64,000 nucleotides of DNA, taken from Bacillus mycoides (GTDB lineage Bacteria > Bacillota > Bacilli > Bacillales > Bacillaceae_G). Below, in pieces: positions 9,182 through 17,353 of this stretch; the first letter of the stretch is position 1; each line of letters begins with the position of its first letter. Under the pieces are notes generated by a model. It saw nothing but the letters and a program-made list of their open reading frames with translations, had not been told where the DNA came from and searched no databases. The position numbers and the translations under genes were made by a program. The DNA lies in contig NZ_LXLV01000025.1 in assembly GCF_001757995.1 (NCBI RefSeq), forward strand, positions 124,001 through 188,000. The letters run 5' to 3'.

Positions 9182-9214
9182 AAGAGTGCACTCTTGATCA
9201 AGGAGGTCACTCTT
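9182..9214 (+). terminator. Hairpin after the endolysin gene
   Basis: AAGAGTG (9182-9188) pairs with CACTCTT (9208-9214), enclosing an inner CTC/GAG stem around TTGATCAA. The run of T after it is poor, so termination efficiency is uncertain. Confidence 0.5.
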
Positions 9215-9290
9215 AAGTACACATTTATTTATAAAGAATCAATATAAAAATATATTCATGACTGGATTTTGTTATCCAAAATGAAGGTTT

Positions 9291-9428
9291 TTATTTTTTT
9301 TCACAGCCACAACCTTTTTTCTTTGTGTATCCTTGTTGAGATAAGTTTTCTTGTGGTTGTTGGGAGGAAGTAGAGGAATTGTTATTTTTATTACTTGAAT
9401 CATTTTTTTGATCATTATCCTTACTCAT
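9291..9428 (-). CDS. Small hydrophilic protein with Gly-Cys-Gly-Cys tail
   Basis: Read on the minus strand, a strong GGAGGTG lies 7-8 nt before ATG (9426-9428). The 45-residue product is almost entirely Ser/Asn/Gln/Lys, so probably disordered, and ends in Lys-Lys-Lys-Gly-Cys-Gly-Cys-Glu-Lys-Lys. The composition and strong ribosome-binding site argue for a real gene. I do not know its function. The clustered cysteines might bind metal or be lipid-modified, but that is speculation. It is antisense to the prophage late genes and sits just past the lysis cassette. Confidence 0.6.
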   Translation of the reverse strand: MSKDNDQKNDSSNKNNNSSTSSQQPQENLSQQGYTKKKGCGCEKK

Positions 9429-9654
9429 AATATCATCACCTCCAATTTAATATATATAACCTGTGGTGTTAATTAAAATTTATTCAATATTTTGTAACTG
9501 TTTGAGCATAAAAAAATCAACTATCATAACAAGTGAGAAACATATATTGATATACATCTCATGTGGTATTATATACCAAAAGTATAGTGGAGCGTGTGGG
9601 CTTGTTTTAAAAATAGGTATACACTTTAATAGTAAGAAAAAGTGTTTTTAAGAT

Positions 9655-9757
9655 AAAAAGTATGTAAATTTATGGTTCACCACAATATAAAGTACAAAAT
9701 AGCAAAGGAAAAACATACTATGTTACTGTAAATGAAGCCTATGTAAACGTCTATTAA
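9655..9757 (+). pseudogene. Fragment of a second amidase endolysin (3' end only)
   Basis: Bases 9672-9757 closely repeat the last part of the endolysin gene (9088-9173). They encode Gln-Tyr-Lys-Val-Gln-Asn-Ser-Lys-Gly-Lys-Thr-Tyr-Tyr... and end in a stop a few bases later than expected. Nothing upstream encodes the rest of the protein. This is a relic of a related lysin gene, left by recombination or decay of another prophage, and shows that this locus has exchanged phage DNA. Confidence 0.75.
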
Positions 9758-9775
9758 CCTAGCAACAGCATGACG

Positions 9776-9809
9776 AAGAAACCGATTCCCACTAAAGAGT
9801 CGGTTTCTT
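9776..9809 (+). terminator. Rho-independent terminator
   Basis: AAGAAACCGA (9776-9785) pairs with TCGGTTTCTT (9800-9809). It lies just after the lysin fragment and would end late prophage transcription. Confidence 0.75.
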
Positions 9810-9930
9810 ACAATTATTATGTCAAACGTTTAATGCTGATACATATTATACGATAAACTCGAAATATTCCGGGGAAATTTTATCTTCGTCTGTAATGATG
9901 ATTCCTGCATGTATATGTACATGTGAATTG

Positions 9931-9973
9931 AGAATAACAGCCGACTCGATATAAATGAGTCGGCTGTTATTCT
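9931..9973 (-). terminator. Strong terminator, 17-bp perfect stem
   Basis: AGAATAACAGCCGACTC (9931-9947) and its exact complement (9957-9973) enclose a 9-nt loop. It lies directly after the stop of the minus-strand SUKH gene and could act in both directions. Confidence 0.85.
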
Positions 9974-9978
9974 TTTAA

Positions 9979-10407
9979 CTATGACAACAATTCCTCTACT
10001 CCGACACCATCTATTAACAATGCTTTTAATGAAGGAGCTATTTTAATTGTCTCTTCAATATCTAAATCTCCAAAATCCACTGTATATAATCCGAATCCTT
10101 CTTTTCCATCTACATATAGTAATGCTTTTCCGCCTTCATCATCACCGATTGCCAGTGAATTTGGTATATATTTTTGAATATCATGTGCTTCATTCATCTC
10201 TATGCAATCAGTAGGGCTCCAAATACGTATGTAAAGTTCATTTTGTACATTAATCTCTGCATTTGTACAATGTTGGATTACTTCTAAATAATCTAATGGT
10301 ACATCTATTGATGAGAACTTTTGTAATTCTTGAATAGCCTCTTTACTCGCTAGTGATTCATGAGCTTCTAATGTGAAGGCCCCATTTAATTTTTCTAGAA
10401 TATTCAT
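9979..10407 (-). CDS. SMI1/KNR4 (SUKH) family protein
   Basis: The 142-residue acidic protein has the SUKH pattern: 'IDVPLDYLEVIQHCTNAEI' near residues 35-53, a central 'IPNSLAIGDDEGGKALLY' and a C-terminal 'LDIEETIKIAPSLKALLIDGVG'. SUKH proteins are commonly immunity proteins for polymorphic toxins, but many are orphan. No toxin gene is adjacent here, so a direct immunity role is not supported by context. It ends at a strong terminator. It lies between the prophage and the GMC oxidoreductase gene. Confidence 0.8.
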   Translation of the reverse strand: MNILEKLNGAFTLEAHESLASKEAIQELQKFSSIDVPLDYLEVIQHCTNAEINVQNELYIRIWSPTDCIEMNEAHDIQKYIPNSLAIGDDEGGKALLYVDGKEGFGLYTVDFGDLDIEETIKIAPSLKALLIDGVGVEELLS

Positions 10408-10566
10408 TAATAGTCAATCCTTTCATATGATAATGAATAGCAATTTCGTTATGTTAACCTTACATGTATAGAGCATACATTTTAAAAAAAGTAAAGACAC
10501 TGGCACAAGAAACAAATTCTTTTTTACATTTAATATACTAAATGCAAAAAAGGAGCTTGATTATTC

Positions 10567-12429
10567 ATGCCATCAAAAAAAAGAAATTGTTTCAATCCTC
10601 ATGAATTTCCCTATTCATTATTTCCTTGTGCATTTCCTTGTGCAGTTCCAGAGCCTATAAAACCAATAGACCCTACCAAATTTGATTATATCGTGATTGG
10701 CGCTGGAACTGCTGGAGGAGTAATTGCCAAAGAATTAACGGATGACAAAAGTACTTCTGTACTAGTGCTTGAAGCAGGAACAAATATGACGAATGAGCTA
10801 AGTAACCCTAGCGTTATTGCCGCCATTAATACAACCCGCGGTAACAGGTTTAGCTTTAATGTTACTTCTGAACTAGAGTCAACTATTGCACGTACACTTA
10901 TTGCAACACATGGTCGCGCCATGGGGGGAAGCTCAGAAATTAGTGACATGTACGCCGTACGTGGGAGTAAAGAGTTGTATAACCAGTGGGCAAGTCTTGT
11001 TGGTAATCAATGGAGTTACGACAAGATTAGCTCCTTATTTGTAAAAAATGAAACCTATACAGGATCGACACAAGACCCTAATGAACGAGGAACACAAGGG
11101 CCGATCTTTATTAGGCAACAGAGTATTCCCCCTAATGGATTGATTAATACGTTAGTTCAAGCAACAAACACTGTATTGGGAACACCGATTGCTGTGGACT
11201 ATAATACCGGCATAAGGGATTGTACATTTCATAAAACACAAATTATTCAAAAAGAGGTTAGCCCTGGTCAATTTGTCCGATCATCAACGGCAACAGGCTA
11301 TTTAAATGACCATATTGTCAGTCAAGGAAATCAGTTGCAGCCAGATGAATTTGGAGTCGGAGAAAGAAAGTTGGTTATTTTAGCTAAAACAACCGTTAAT
11401 AAAATCTTATTTAAGGAAAAAAATGGATTGAAAATTGCGGTTGGTGTTGAATTTGTCAAGGATGGGGTTTCGCATAGAAGATTTGCAAGAAAAGGCATTA
11501 TCGTCTCTGCAGGATTTTTTTCCTCACTCATTCTACAACGTTCAGGAATCGGTAAATCGGATGATTTGGCTAAAGCAGGTATACCAACATTGATAGAGAG
11601 TCCAAATGTGGGTCACAATCTTCAAACTCAGGGTTATGTTGGATTGGGGGTTGAGATAGATACCTCCCAAATTCTTCCGATATTTTTTGCTGATCCCAAT
11701 TATCCACTTATCCTAGGTGCTTTCCAAGCAGAGAATCCAATGAATCTACTAGAAAGTCGTCGTCTTCAACTGATAGGGGCTCCTATCCCATTTTTTCTTC
11801 CTGCTCCAGATGTGATTAGCAATGGTTGGAGTTTTGATGTAACTTTCCAAACCACTCCAAGTATCATGAGTTTCGGTATTGTAGACGTGAATACAAAAAG
11901 CAGGGGTGCAGTGCTAGTGGAACATAGCGATCCGGAGGCTTATCCATCCCTTAACTTCAATCCGTTGGAAGATCCTAATGACCTAACGTATATGGTCGAT
12001 CAATATAAGAGAATTTATAATATTATTGTAGAGGCTAGAGATCCACTGAAATACCCAAATAACGGCATCGGGAAAGTTGTATATCCTCCAGAGAGTATAT
12101 TCCAGTTACCTGATAACGATCCTAACAAACAAAAGCAGCTTGAGAATTATGTCAAAGCCTCTTACACGAACTTCTCTATAGGCGGGCAGTGTCGGATGGG
12201 ACAGACGATTCAAGATGGGGTTGTCGATGGATTCCTCAATGTGTTTGGTACCAAAAATCTTAAGGTTGCCGATCTATCTATTTCGCCTATTTTACCGGAT
12301 GGTCAGCCGTCCGCCGCTGCTCAGATGATCGGGCTAAATGCGGTACGGTTTATAAAAGAGGATCCCTCCTCATATGTAATGACAGATTATGAACTTGAAG
12401 ATTATGAAAATCAGATTAAAAAAACATAA
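10567..12429 (+). CDS. GMC-family FAD oxidoreductase
   Basis: The 620-residue protein has the FAD-binding 'IVIGAGTAGGVIAKEL' motif (about residues 40-55), the GMC signature region 'HGRAMGGSSEISDMYAVRG', and the C-terminal 'CRMGQTIQDGVVDGFLNVFG' with 'LPDGQPSAAAQMIGLNA'. GMC enzymes oxidise alcohols or sugars. Family members normally have His a few residues before the CRMG-like motif ('WHPVGTCRMG'); here the aligned residue is Ser537 ('FSIGGQCRMG'). The second active-site His/Asn region also looks altered. Catalysis may therefore be changed or lost. The N-terminal 38 residues are Pro/Cys/Phe-rich and unusual for the family. AAAAAGGAGC precedes the ATG. The gene is monocistronic and ends at a bidirectional terminator. 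Confidence 0.85.
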   Translation: MPSKKRNCFNPHEFPYSLFPCAFPCAVPEPIKPIDPTKFDYIVIGAGTAGGVIAKELTDDKSTSVLVLEAGTNMTNELSNPSVIAAINTTRGNRFSFNVTSELESTIARTLIATHGRAMGGSSEISDMYAVRGSKELYNQWASLVGNQWSYDKISSLFVKNETYTGSTQDPNERGTQGPIFIRQQSIPPNGLINTLVQATNTVLGTPIAVDYNTGIRDCTFHKTQIIQKEVSPGQFVRSSTATGYLNDHIVSQGNQLQPDEFGVGERKLVILAKTTVNKILFKEKNGLKIAVGVEFVKDGVSHRRFARKGIIVSAGFFSSLILQRSGIGKSDDLAKAGIPTLIESPNVGHNLQTQGYVGLGVEIDTSQILPIFFADPNYPLILGAFQAENPMNLLESRRLQLIGAPIPFFLPAPDVISNGWSFDVTFQTTPSIMSFGIVDVNTKSRGAVLVEHSDPEAYPSLNFNPLEDPNDLTYMVDQYKRIYNIIVEARDPLKYPNNGIGKVVYPPESIFQLPDNDPNKQKQLENYVKASYTNFSIGGQCRMGQTIQDGVVDGFLNVFGTKNLKVADLSISPILPDGQPSAAAQMIGLNAVRFIKEDPSSYVMTDYELEDYENQIKKT

Positions 12430-12549
12430 ATTAAATATTTATTCAATGGTTTTATTCTAATTTTTTGCTCACATTTTGCTCACAAATTATATAAAAACAC
12501 GTGAAAAAATATGAAATGAATTTTTATAGTAAAATATAGTGAAATAAAT

Positions 12550-12596
12550 AAAAAGTGCCATAAATGCTTGTTTAACAGTCATTTATGGCACTTTTT
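12550..12596. terminator. Bidirectional terminator
   Basis: AAAAAGTGCCATAAATG (12550-12566) pairs with its complement (12580-12596) across a 13-nt loop. A-run and T-run on the two sides serve the converging GMC and repeat-protein genes. Confidence 0.9.
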
Positions 12597-12624
12597 ATTT
12601 TTATATTAAACAATATGAACACAC

Positions 12625-13383
12625 TTAAAACTGCTCATTCTTCTCCCAAGATTCTACAATATAATGAGCAATCGTTGGATTGAATCCTTTACCAACTAAG
12701 AACATAATCGCAGCAACTTCTGTTAAAGCATGTTTGTGTGATGTATGTTTCGCTTCATTTAAACCGTAATCTACCCAAGGTTTTACGAAATCAAGTACAG
12801 GTTTCTTTAAAGGTAAAAACTGTGTACCGACAACTTGTTGGATTTGTTGTTGCGTTGGTTCTGTAATAGGTCCTGGTGGTAAAATTTGTGGCTGTGTAAT
12901 ATCGAGTGTAGGTCCTGGTGGTAAAATTTGTGGCTGCGTAATATCGAGTGTTGGCCCAGGCGGTAAAATTTGTGGCTGCGTAGGATCAATAGTTGGTGGT
13001 GCAGGTGGTGAGACACGTGCGTCATAGTTTGGCTGATACATTTGTTGTTGGTATTGCGGTTGTTGTGGCTGAGTTGGATATGGATTTTGTTGATATTGTT
13101 GTTCTTGATTTTGTGGTGCTACATATGGATTTTGCTGATATTGTTGTTCTTGAGTTGGTGGTGCTGCATATGGATTTTGAGGATATTCATAATTTGGACG
13201 TGTGTCATATGGATTTTGTTGATATTCAGTTTCTTGAGTTTGCGGTGTTGCGTATGGATTTTGTTCGTATTGGGGCTCTTGATGTTGTGTCTCTTGCTCC
13301 CCATATTGTTCAGCATATCTTTGTTCCTGATGTTGAGGATGAAAAGGTTGTTGTGGGTAAGGCGGTTGATTATTATAGAACAT
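12625..13383 (-). CDS. Q/P/Y-rich repeat protein, possibly a spore-surface protein
   Basis: The 252-residue protein starts at an ATG with AAGGAGGAA upstream. Residues 1-130 are low-complexity, with repeats of Gln-Asn-Pro-Tyr separated by Gln/Glu/Thr/Pro. Residues 130-180 hold three 14-residue repeats (Leu-Asp-Ile-Thr-Gln-Pro-Gln-Ile-Leu-Pro-Pro-Gly-Pro-Thr). The last 60 residues are a compact, non-repetitive domain with a hydrophobic stretch ('ALTEVAAIMFLVGKGFN'). I do not recognise the family. The composition resembles Bacillus coat or exosporium proteins, but that is inference only. The gene stands alone. Confidence 0.7.
   Translation of the reverse strand: MFYNNQPPYPQQPFHPQHQEQRYAEQYGEQETQHQEPQYEQNPYATPQTQETEYQQNPYDTRPNYEYPQNPYAAPPTQEQQYQQNPYVAPQNQEQQYQQNPYPTQPQQPQYQQQMYQPNYDARVSPPAPPTIDPTQPQILPPGPTLDITQPQILPPGPTLDITQPQILPPGPITEPTQQQIQQVVGTQFLPLKKPVLDFVKPWVDYGLNEAKHTSHKHALTEVAAIMFLVGKGFNPTIAHYIVESWEKNEQF
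12869..12994 (-). repeat. 42-bp tandem repeat, three copies
   Basis: Units start at 12869, 12911 and 12953 and encode the Pro-rich 14-residue repeat. The copies differ by only a few bases, so copy number may vary between strains. Confidence 0.85.
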
Positions 13384-13492
13384 GTTGATTCCTCCTTAAT
13401 AATGATGCCTACCACCTAGTGTATGGGCGGACAAGAAAATATGTGATGAAAAAAGGCGGGCGTGTTACAATAAGAAACTGGGTGAAGATAAA

Positions 13493-14140
13493 ATGATAAA
13501 ACAAGAAAAAATACAAAAAACAATAACTTTCGTAAAGCATATTTTAGAAAAAGATGCGAGTGGGCATGATTGGTATCATATTGAACGCGTACATAAATTG
13601 GCGATTTCTTTATCCGAGCAAGAAGGGGGAAATCGTTTTATAATTGAAATGGCAGCATTACTTCACGATGTAGCAGATGAGAAGTTAAATGCGAGTGAAG
13701 AAGCAGGAATGAAAAAAGTTTCTGACTGGCTAGAAGGATTGGAAGTTTCAAAGGAAGAAAGTGATCCTATTCTCCATATTATTGCGAATATGTCCTTTAA
13801 GGGTGGCCATGGTGGTAAAGTGGAATCAATTGAGGGGAAAATTGTTCAAGATGCAGATCGTTTAGATGCTCTTGGGGCAATTGGAATAGCTCGTACATTT
13901 GCATACGGAGGGGCCAAAGGGAGATTAATGTATGATCCCAATGTTCCGCCTCGTGAAGTGATGACGAAAGATGAATACCGAAAAAATAACGATCCATCTT
14001 TAAATCATTTTTATGAAAAACTTTTAAAATTAAAAGACTTAATGAATACGAACGCGGCAAAACAAGAGGCTGAAGTTCGTCATCGTTATATGGAACAGTT
14101 TATTGAACAATTTATGAAAGAGTGGAATGCACAAATATGA
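13493..14140 (+). CDS. ypgQ: HD-domain phosphohydrolase, YpgQ-like
   Basis: The 215-residue protein has the HD-domain metal ligands: His in 'GHDWYHIERVHKLA' (about residues 24-38), 'ALLHDVADEK' (His-Asp, about 58-59) and Asp in 'IVQDADRLDALGAIGIARTFAYGG' (about 117-140). The length and motifs fit Bacillus subtilis YpgQ, an HD protein reported to act on nucleotides; the physiological substrate is unsettled. It overlaps the downstream ABC-F gene by four bases (ATGA), so the two are translationally coupled. Confidence 0.85.
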   Translation: MIKQEKIQKTITFVKHILEKDASGHDWYHIERVHKLAISLSEQEGGNRFIIEMAALLHDVADEKLNASEEAGMKKVSDWLEGLEVSKEESDPILHIIANMSFKGGHGGKVESIEGKIVQDADRLDALGAIGIARTFAYGGAKGRLMYDPNVPPREVMTKDEYRKNNDPSLNHFYEKLLKLKDLMNTNAAKQEAEVRHRYMEQFIEQFMKEWNAQI

Positions 14141-16032
14141 AAATGTTAACTGTGGAGAACTTATCGAAATCATACGGAGAAAAACCGTTATTTGATGGAT
14201 TATCATGTAGTATTACAGAAGGACAACGTGTCGGAATTATTGGTGTAAACGGTACTGGTAAATCGACATTATTAAAAATTATTGCAGGATTAGAAACTCC
14301 TGATACAGGTGATATGACGCATTCACGTGGGTATACAATTAGTTATTTATCACAGCAACCAGAGTTTGATGAAAAACTAACAGTATTAGAGCAAGTGTTC
14401 CATGGTGATACACCTTTAATTCGTCTTCTTCGTGATTATGAACAATCGTTATTAAATATCGAAAAAGATCCAAGTAATGAAAAAGTACAGGAACAATTAT
14501 TTGCAGTGCAGCAACGTATGGATGCAATGAGTGCATGGGAAGCAAATGCGAATGCAAAATCGTTATTAACGAAATTAGGAATTACTGATTTTACAGCGAC
14601 TGTTGGAAACCTATCTGGTGGACAAAAAAAGCGTATTGCAATGGCGCAATGTTTTATTGAAACACCTGACTTATTAATTTTGGATGAGCCTACGAACCAT
14701 CTTGACCATGAGACAGTTGAATGGTTGGAAGAATATTTAGCAAGATATACAGGTGCGGTATTACTTGTAACCCATGATCGTTATTTCTTAGATCGTGTGA
14801 CAAACCGTATTTTTGAATTAGATAACGGTAAACTATATAGCTACGAAGGAAACTATAGTACATTTTTAGAAGCGAAAGCACTTCGTGAAGAGCAAGAATC
14901 GGCACAAGAATCCAAACGCCAAAATTTATATCGTCGTGAACTTGCTTGGATTCGCCGTGGTGCAAAAGCCCGTTCTACGAAACAAAAGGCGCGTATTCAG
15001 CGTTTTGATGAGCTAAAGGGACAAGAAGGACCAGCTGCAAAACAGTCAGTTGATATTGCACTAAGTGGAAGTCGTCTAGGAAAGAAAGTACTTGAGTTAA
15101 AAGATGTAACGAAAAAATTTGGCGATAAGACGGTACTACATAATTTTAATCATATTGTGAAACCAGGCGATCGTATCGGAATTATTGGGGCGAATGGAAG
15201 CGGGAAATCTTCTCTATTAAATATGCTTGCAGGCAAGTTATCTCCTGATAGTGGTGAAGTTGAAGTAGGACAAACTGTAAAAGTTGCTTATTATACGCAA
15301 GAAAATGAAGAGATGAATTTAAATCAGCGTATGATTGAATACATTAAAGAGATTGCAGAAGTTATTCATACAACAGATGGAAAAGTAATTGGTGCATCTC
15401 AAATGTTAGAACGTTTCTTATTCCCGACGCATTCACATGGTACACCGCTTGGTAAACTATCTGGTGGTGAAAGAAGACGTTTATATTTATTACGTATTCT
15501 AATGGGAGAACCAAACGTACTATTACTTGATGAACCTACGAATGATCTAGATACACAAACATTAACAGTACTAGAAGATTATTTAGAAGATTTCCCAGGT
15601 GTCGTTTTAACTGTATCGCATGACCGTTACTTCTTAGATAAAGTAGTAGATGAATTGTTCATCTTTAGTGGTGAGGGCGAAGTGCGTGAATTCCTAGGTA
15701 GTTATACGGACTATTTAGAGATGGAAAAGACGAAAGAACTTATTGAGAAAGCGGAAGTTCAAAAAGAGAAAAAAGTAGTAGAAGAAGCTCCAAAACAACA
15801 ACGTAAACGTAAACTTTCATACAATGAGCAGCGTGAATGGGAAACAATTGAAGATACAATTGCCGAACTAGAAGAGAAAATTGAGTCAATTGGAGAAGAA
15901 CTTGCGAAAGTTGGATCTGACTTCACAAAGGCACAAGAATTATCTGAAGCACAGCAGAAAACAGAAGAAGAGCTAGAAAAAACGATGGAAAGATGGAGCG
16001 AACTATCAGACATCGTTGAAGGATTAAAATAA
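14137..16032 (+). CDS. yfmR: ABC-F translation factor, YfmR/Uup type
   Basis: The 631-residue protein has two ABC ATPase domains with no membrane segments: Walker A 'GVNGTGKST' and 'GANGSGKSS', signatures 'LSGGQKKR' and 'LSGGERRR', and Walker B 'LLILDEPTNHLD' and 'VLLLDEPTNDLD'. A charged linker separates them and a Lys/Glu-rich coiled C-terminal domain follows (about 545-631), as in Uup/YfmR. These factors bind the ribosomal E site and relieve stalled translation. ATG 14137 (Met-Lys-Met-Leu-Thr) is chosen over ATG 14122 because AAAGAGTGG precedes it and it overlaps the ypgQ stop. Confidence 0.9.
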   Translation: MKMLTVENLSKSYGEKPLFDGLSCSITEGQRVGIIGVNGTGKSTLLKIIAGLETPDTGDMTHSRGYTISYLSQQPEFDEKLTVLEQVFHGDTPLIRLLRDYEQSLLNIEKDPSNEKVQEQLFAVQQRMDAMSAWEANANAKSLLTKLGITDFTATVGNLSGGQKKRIAMAQCFIETPDLLILDEPTNHLDHETVEWLEEYLARYTGAVLLVTHDRYFLDRVTNRIFELDNGKLYSYEGNYSTFLEAKALREEQESAQESKRQNLYRRELAWIRRGAKARSTKQKARIQRFDELKGQEGPAAKQSVDIALSGSRLGKKVLELKDVTKKFGDKTVLHNFNHIVKPGDRIGIIGANGSGKSSLLNMLAGKLSPDSGEVEVGQTVKVAYYTQENEEMNLNQRMIEYIKEIAEVIHTTDGKVIGASQMLERFLFPTHSHGTPLGKLSGGERRRLYLLRILMGEPNVLLLDEPTNDLDTQTLTVLEDYLEDFPGVVLTVSHDRYFLDKVVDELFIFSGEGEVREFLGSYTDYLEMEKTKELIEKAEVQKEKKVVEEAPKQQRKRKLSYNEQREWETIEDTIAELEEKIESIGEELAKVGSDFTKAQELSEAQQKTEEELEKTMERWSELSDIVEGLK

Positions 16033-16107
16033 AAACAAGCTGCATATATTGAAAAGTAAAGAGAAAAACTTTACACTATTGGTAGAACCTATTTTAGGAG
16101 GGAAAAA

Positions 16108-16839
16108 ATGAGAACATCTAATCCAATGTTGAAAAAAGAGGCATTCCGTAAAGAGGGAGCAAATGCTTCTGCGATGACTATTGGCGGAACAGTAGGCAAA
16201 ACGTTTATCATGCTTATCTTGCTGCTTGCAACGTCTGTCTATTCATACATACAGATGACGCAAGGTACAATGAAGATGCCAGTATTAATTGGTGCTTTAG
16301 TTATTGCGGCAATCGTTGCGTTTGCGTCTATATTCTTCCCACGCATATCACCTATCGGTGCGCCAATCTATGCAGCGGTAGAAGGGGTAGTGTTAGGAAG
16401 TATTTCAGCGGTTTATACAATGAAATTTGGCGATACTATCGTTTTAAACGCTGTATTACTAACAATTTCTATTCTATTTGCGATGTTAGTTTTATATGCA
16501 ACGCGCGTAGTAAAAGTAACTGATAAATTCCGTACAGGTGTAATTGCAGCGACAATGGGAATTATGGTTATGTATTTAATCGTATTCTTATTAAATATGT
16601 TCGGTGTAACTGTTCCATATATTCACCAGGGCGGTACAATCGGTATTATCATTAGTGCAGTTGTTATCGTAGTTGCTGCGTTAAACTTATTACTAGATTT
16701 CGATTTAATCGAAAGTGGTGCACGTAGCCAAGCTCCAAAATATATGGAGTGGTACAGTGCAATGGGTCTAATGATGACTTTAGTATGGCTATACTTAGAA
16801 ATTCTTCGTTTTGTTTCTTACTTTACGAAAAATGACTAA
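16108..16839 (+). CDS. Bax inhibitor-1/YccA-like membrane protein
   Basis: The 243-residue protein has a short hydrophilic N-terminus and seven hydrophobic helices. It carries the motifs 'FRKEGANASAMTIGGTVGKT', 'ISPIGAPIYAAVEGVVLGSISAVY' and the C-terminal 'LLLDFDLIESGARSQAPKYMEWYSAMGLMMTLVWLYLEILR', characteristic of the bacterial Bax1-I branch. The two buried Asp residues in the 'DFDLIE' region correspond to the pH-sensing pair described for this superfamily. The bacterial role is poorly defined, with calcium or proton leak likely. GGAGGG precedes the ATG and a strong terminator follows, so it is probably a single-gene unit. Confidence 0.85.
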   Translation: MRTSNPMLKKEAFRKEGANASAMTIGGTVGKTFIMLILLLATSVYSYIQMTQGTMKMPVLIGALVIAAIVAFASIFFPRISPIGAPIYAAVEGVVLGSISAVYTMKFGDTIVLNAVLLTISILFAMLVLYATRVVKVTDKFRTGVIAATMGIMVMYLIVFLLNMFGVTVPYIHQGGTIGIIISAVVIVVAALNLLLDFDLIESGARSQAPKYMEWYSAMGLMMTLVWLYLEILRFVSYFTKND

Positions 16840-16840
16840 T

Positions 16841-16875
16841 AAAAAAATCCTGCATGAAAAATGCAGGATTTTTTT
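16841..16875 (+). terminator. Rho-independent terminator
   Basis: AAAAAAATCCTGCAT (16841-16855) pairs with ATGCAGGATTTTTTT (16861-16875) over a GAAAA loop. Confidence 0.95.
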
Positions 16876-16944
16876 ATTTTCAAAGATAAATTGAAAACAT
16901 CGTATAATATGGATGCTATTAACTCGAATTGAAGGGGATGGAAT

Positions 16945-17109
16945 ATGATGAAAGAGAAGAACGGGATTATGAAAAAACTATTTTCTAAAAGTTTTTTCAT
17001 AGAACTAGATGACGCTTTAACATATCCGTCAGCAGAAGTCATTCGTTCAGCTATTGAAGGATATGGGGCTGAATGTAATGAACAATTAAAATTTGAGAGT
17101 AAAGTTTAA
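16945..17109 (+). CDS. Small hypothetical protein
   Basis: A 54-residue ORF begins at ATG-ATG with GAAGGGGATGG upstream. The product contains 'FFIELDDALTYPSAEVIRSAIEGYGAE'; it has no membrane segment or known motif. Its last bases overlap, in another frame, a broken ssb-like sequence. The ORF may be intact, or it may be the surviving 5' end of a gene fused to the ssb relic by deletion. I do not recognise the family. Confidence 0.5.
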   Translation: MMKEKNGIMKKLFSKSFFIELDDALTYPSAEVIRSAIEGYGAECNEQLKFESKV

Positions 17110-17308
17110 CCGATTACTTTCTTGGCGAAGGTCGGCTGAAAATGTAACAGAATATTGTACGAAGGGGTCACTTGTTGGGATTACAGGGCGTATTCATACG
17201 AATAATTACGATGATGAGAAAGGAAAGAAAATATATAGAACTGAAGTTGTGATTGAGAGTATTACCTTTTTGGAGAGAAGGAGGGAGGGGGCATCGCATA
17301 AGAAATAA
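17093..17308 (+). pseudogene. 5'-truncated single-stranded DNA-binding protein (ssb) relic
   Basis: From about base 17128 the frame reads Trp-Arg-Arg-Ser-Ala-Glu-Asn-Val-Thr-Glu-Tyr, then 'GSLVGITGRIHTNNYDDE' and 'YRTEVVIESITFLERR'. This is the C-terminal half of the OB-fold of a Bacillus SSB paralogue. The first ~50 residues, including the start and first strands, are missing. The ATG/GTG-like codons available upstream lack a ribosome-binding site. The piece is probably a non-functional remnant; a short expressed OB fragment cannot be excluded. Confidence 0.8.
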
Positions 17309-17320
17309 GGAGTATTAAAA

Positions 17321-17353
17321 TAAAAGAGGGCTTTGTAGCAGAGCCCTCTTTTA
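17321..17353. terminator. Bidirectional terminator
   Basis: AAAAGAGGGCT (17322-17332) pairs with AGCCCTCTTTT (17342-17352). It sits between the ssb relic and the converging TetR gene, whose stop overlaps it. Confidence 0.9.

Noticed and set aside
9463-9651. 62-codon ORF in the post-prophage spacer
   Set aside because: AT-rich, no ribosome-binding site, and no family resemblance.
9979-10407. Toxin-immunity system around the SUKH protein
   Set aside because: No toxin, WXG/LXG or Rhs gene is adjacent; an orphan SUKH protein is all that can be supported.
13042-13415. CRISPR-like array in the repetitive region
   Set aside because: The repeats are coding, tandem and without spacers; no cas genes are near.
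12993-13419. Plus-strand ORFs of 131 and 125 codons opposite the Q/P/Y-repeat gene
   Set aside because: They are the antisense reading of a repetitive gene; composition (Val/Leu/Trp/Ile runs) is an artefact of the repeats.
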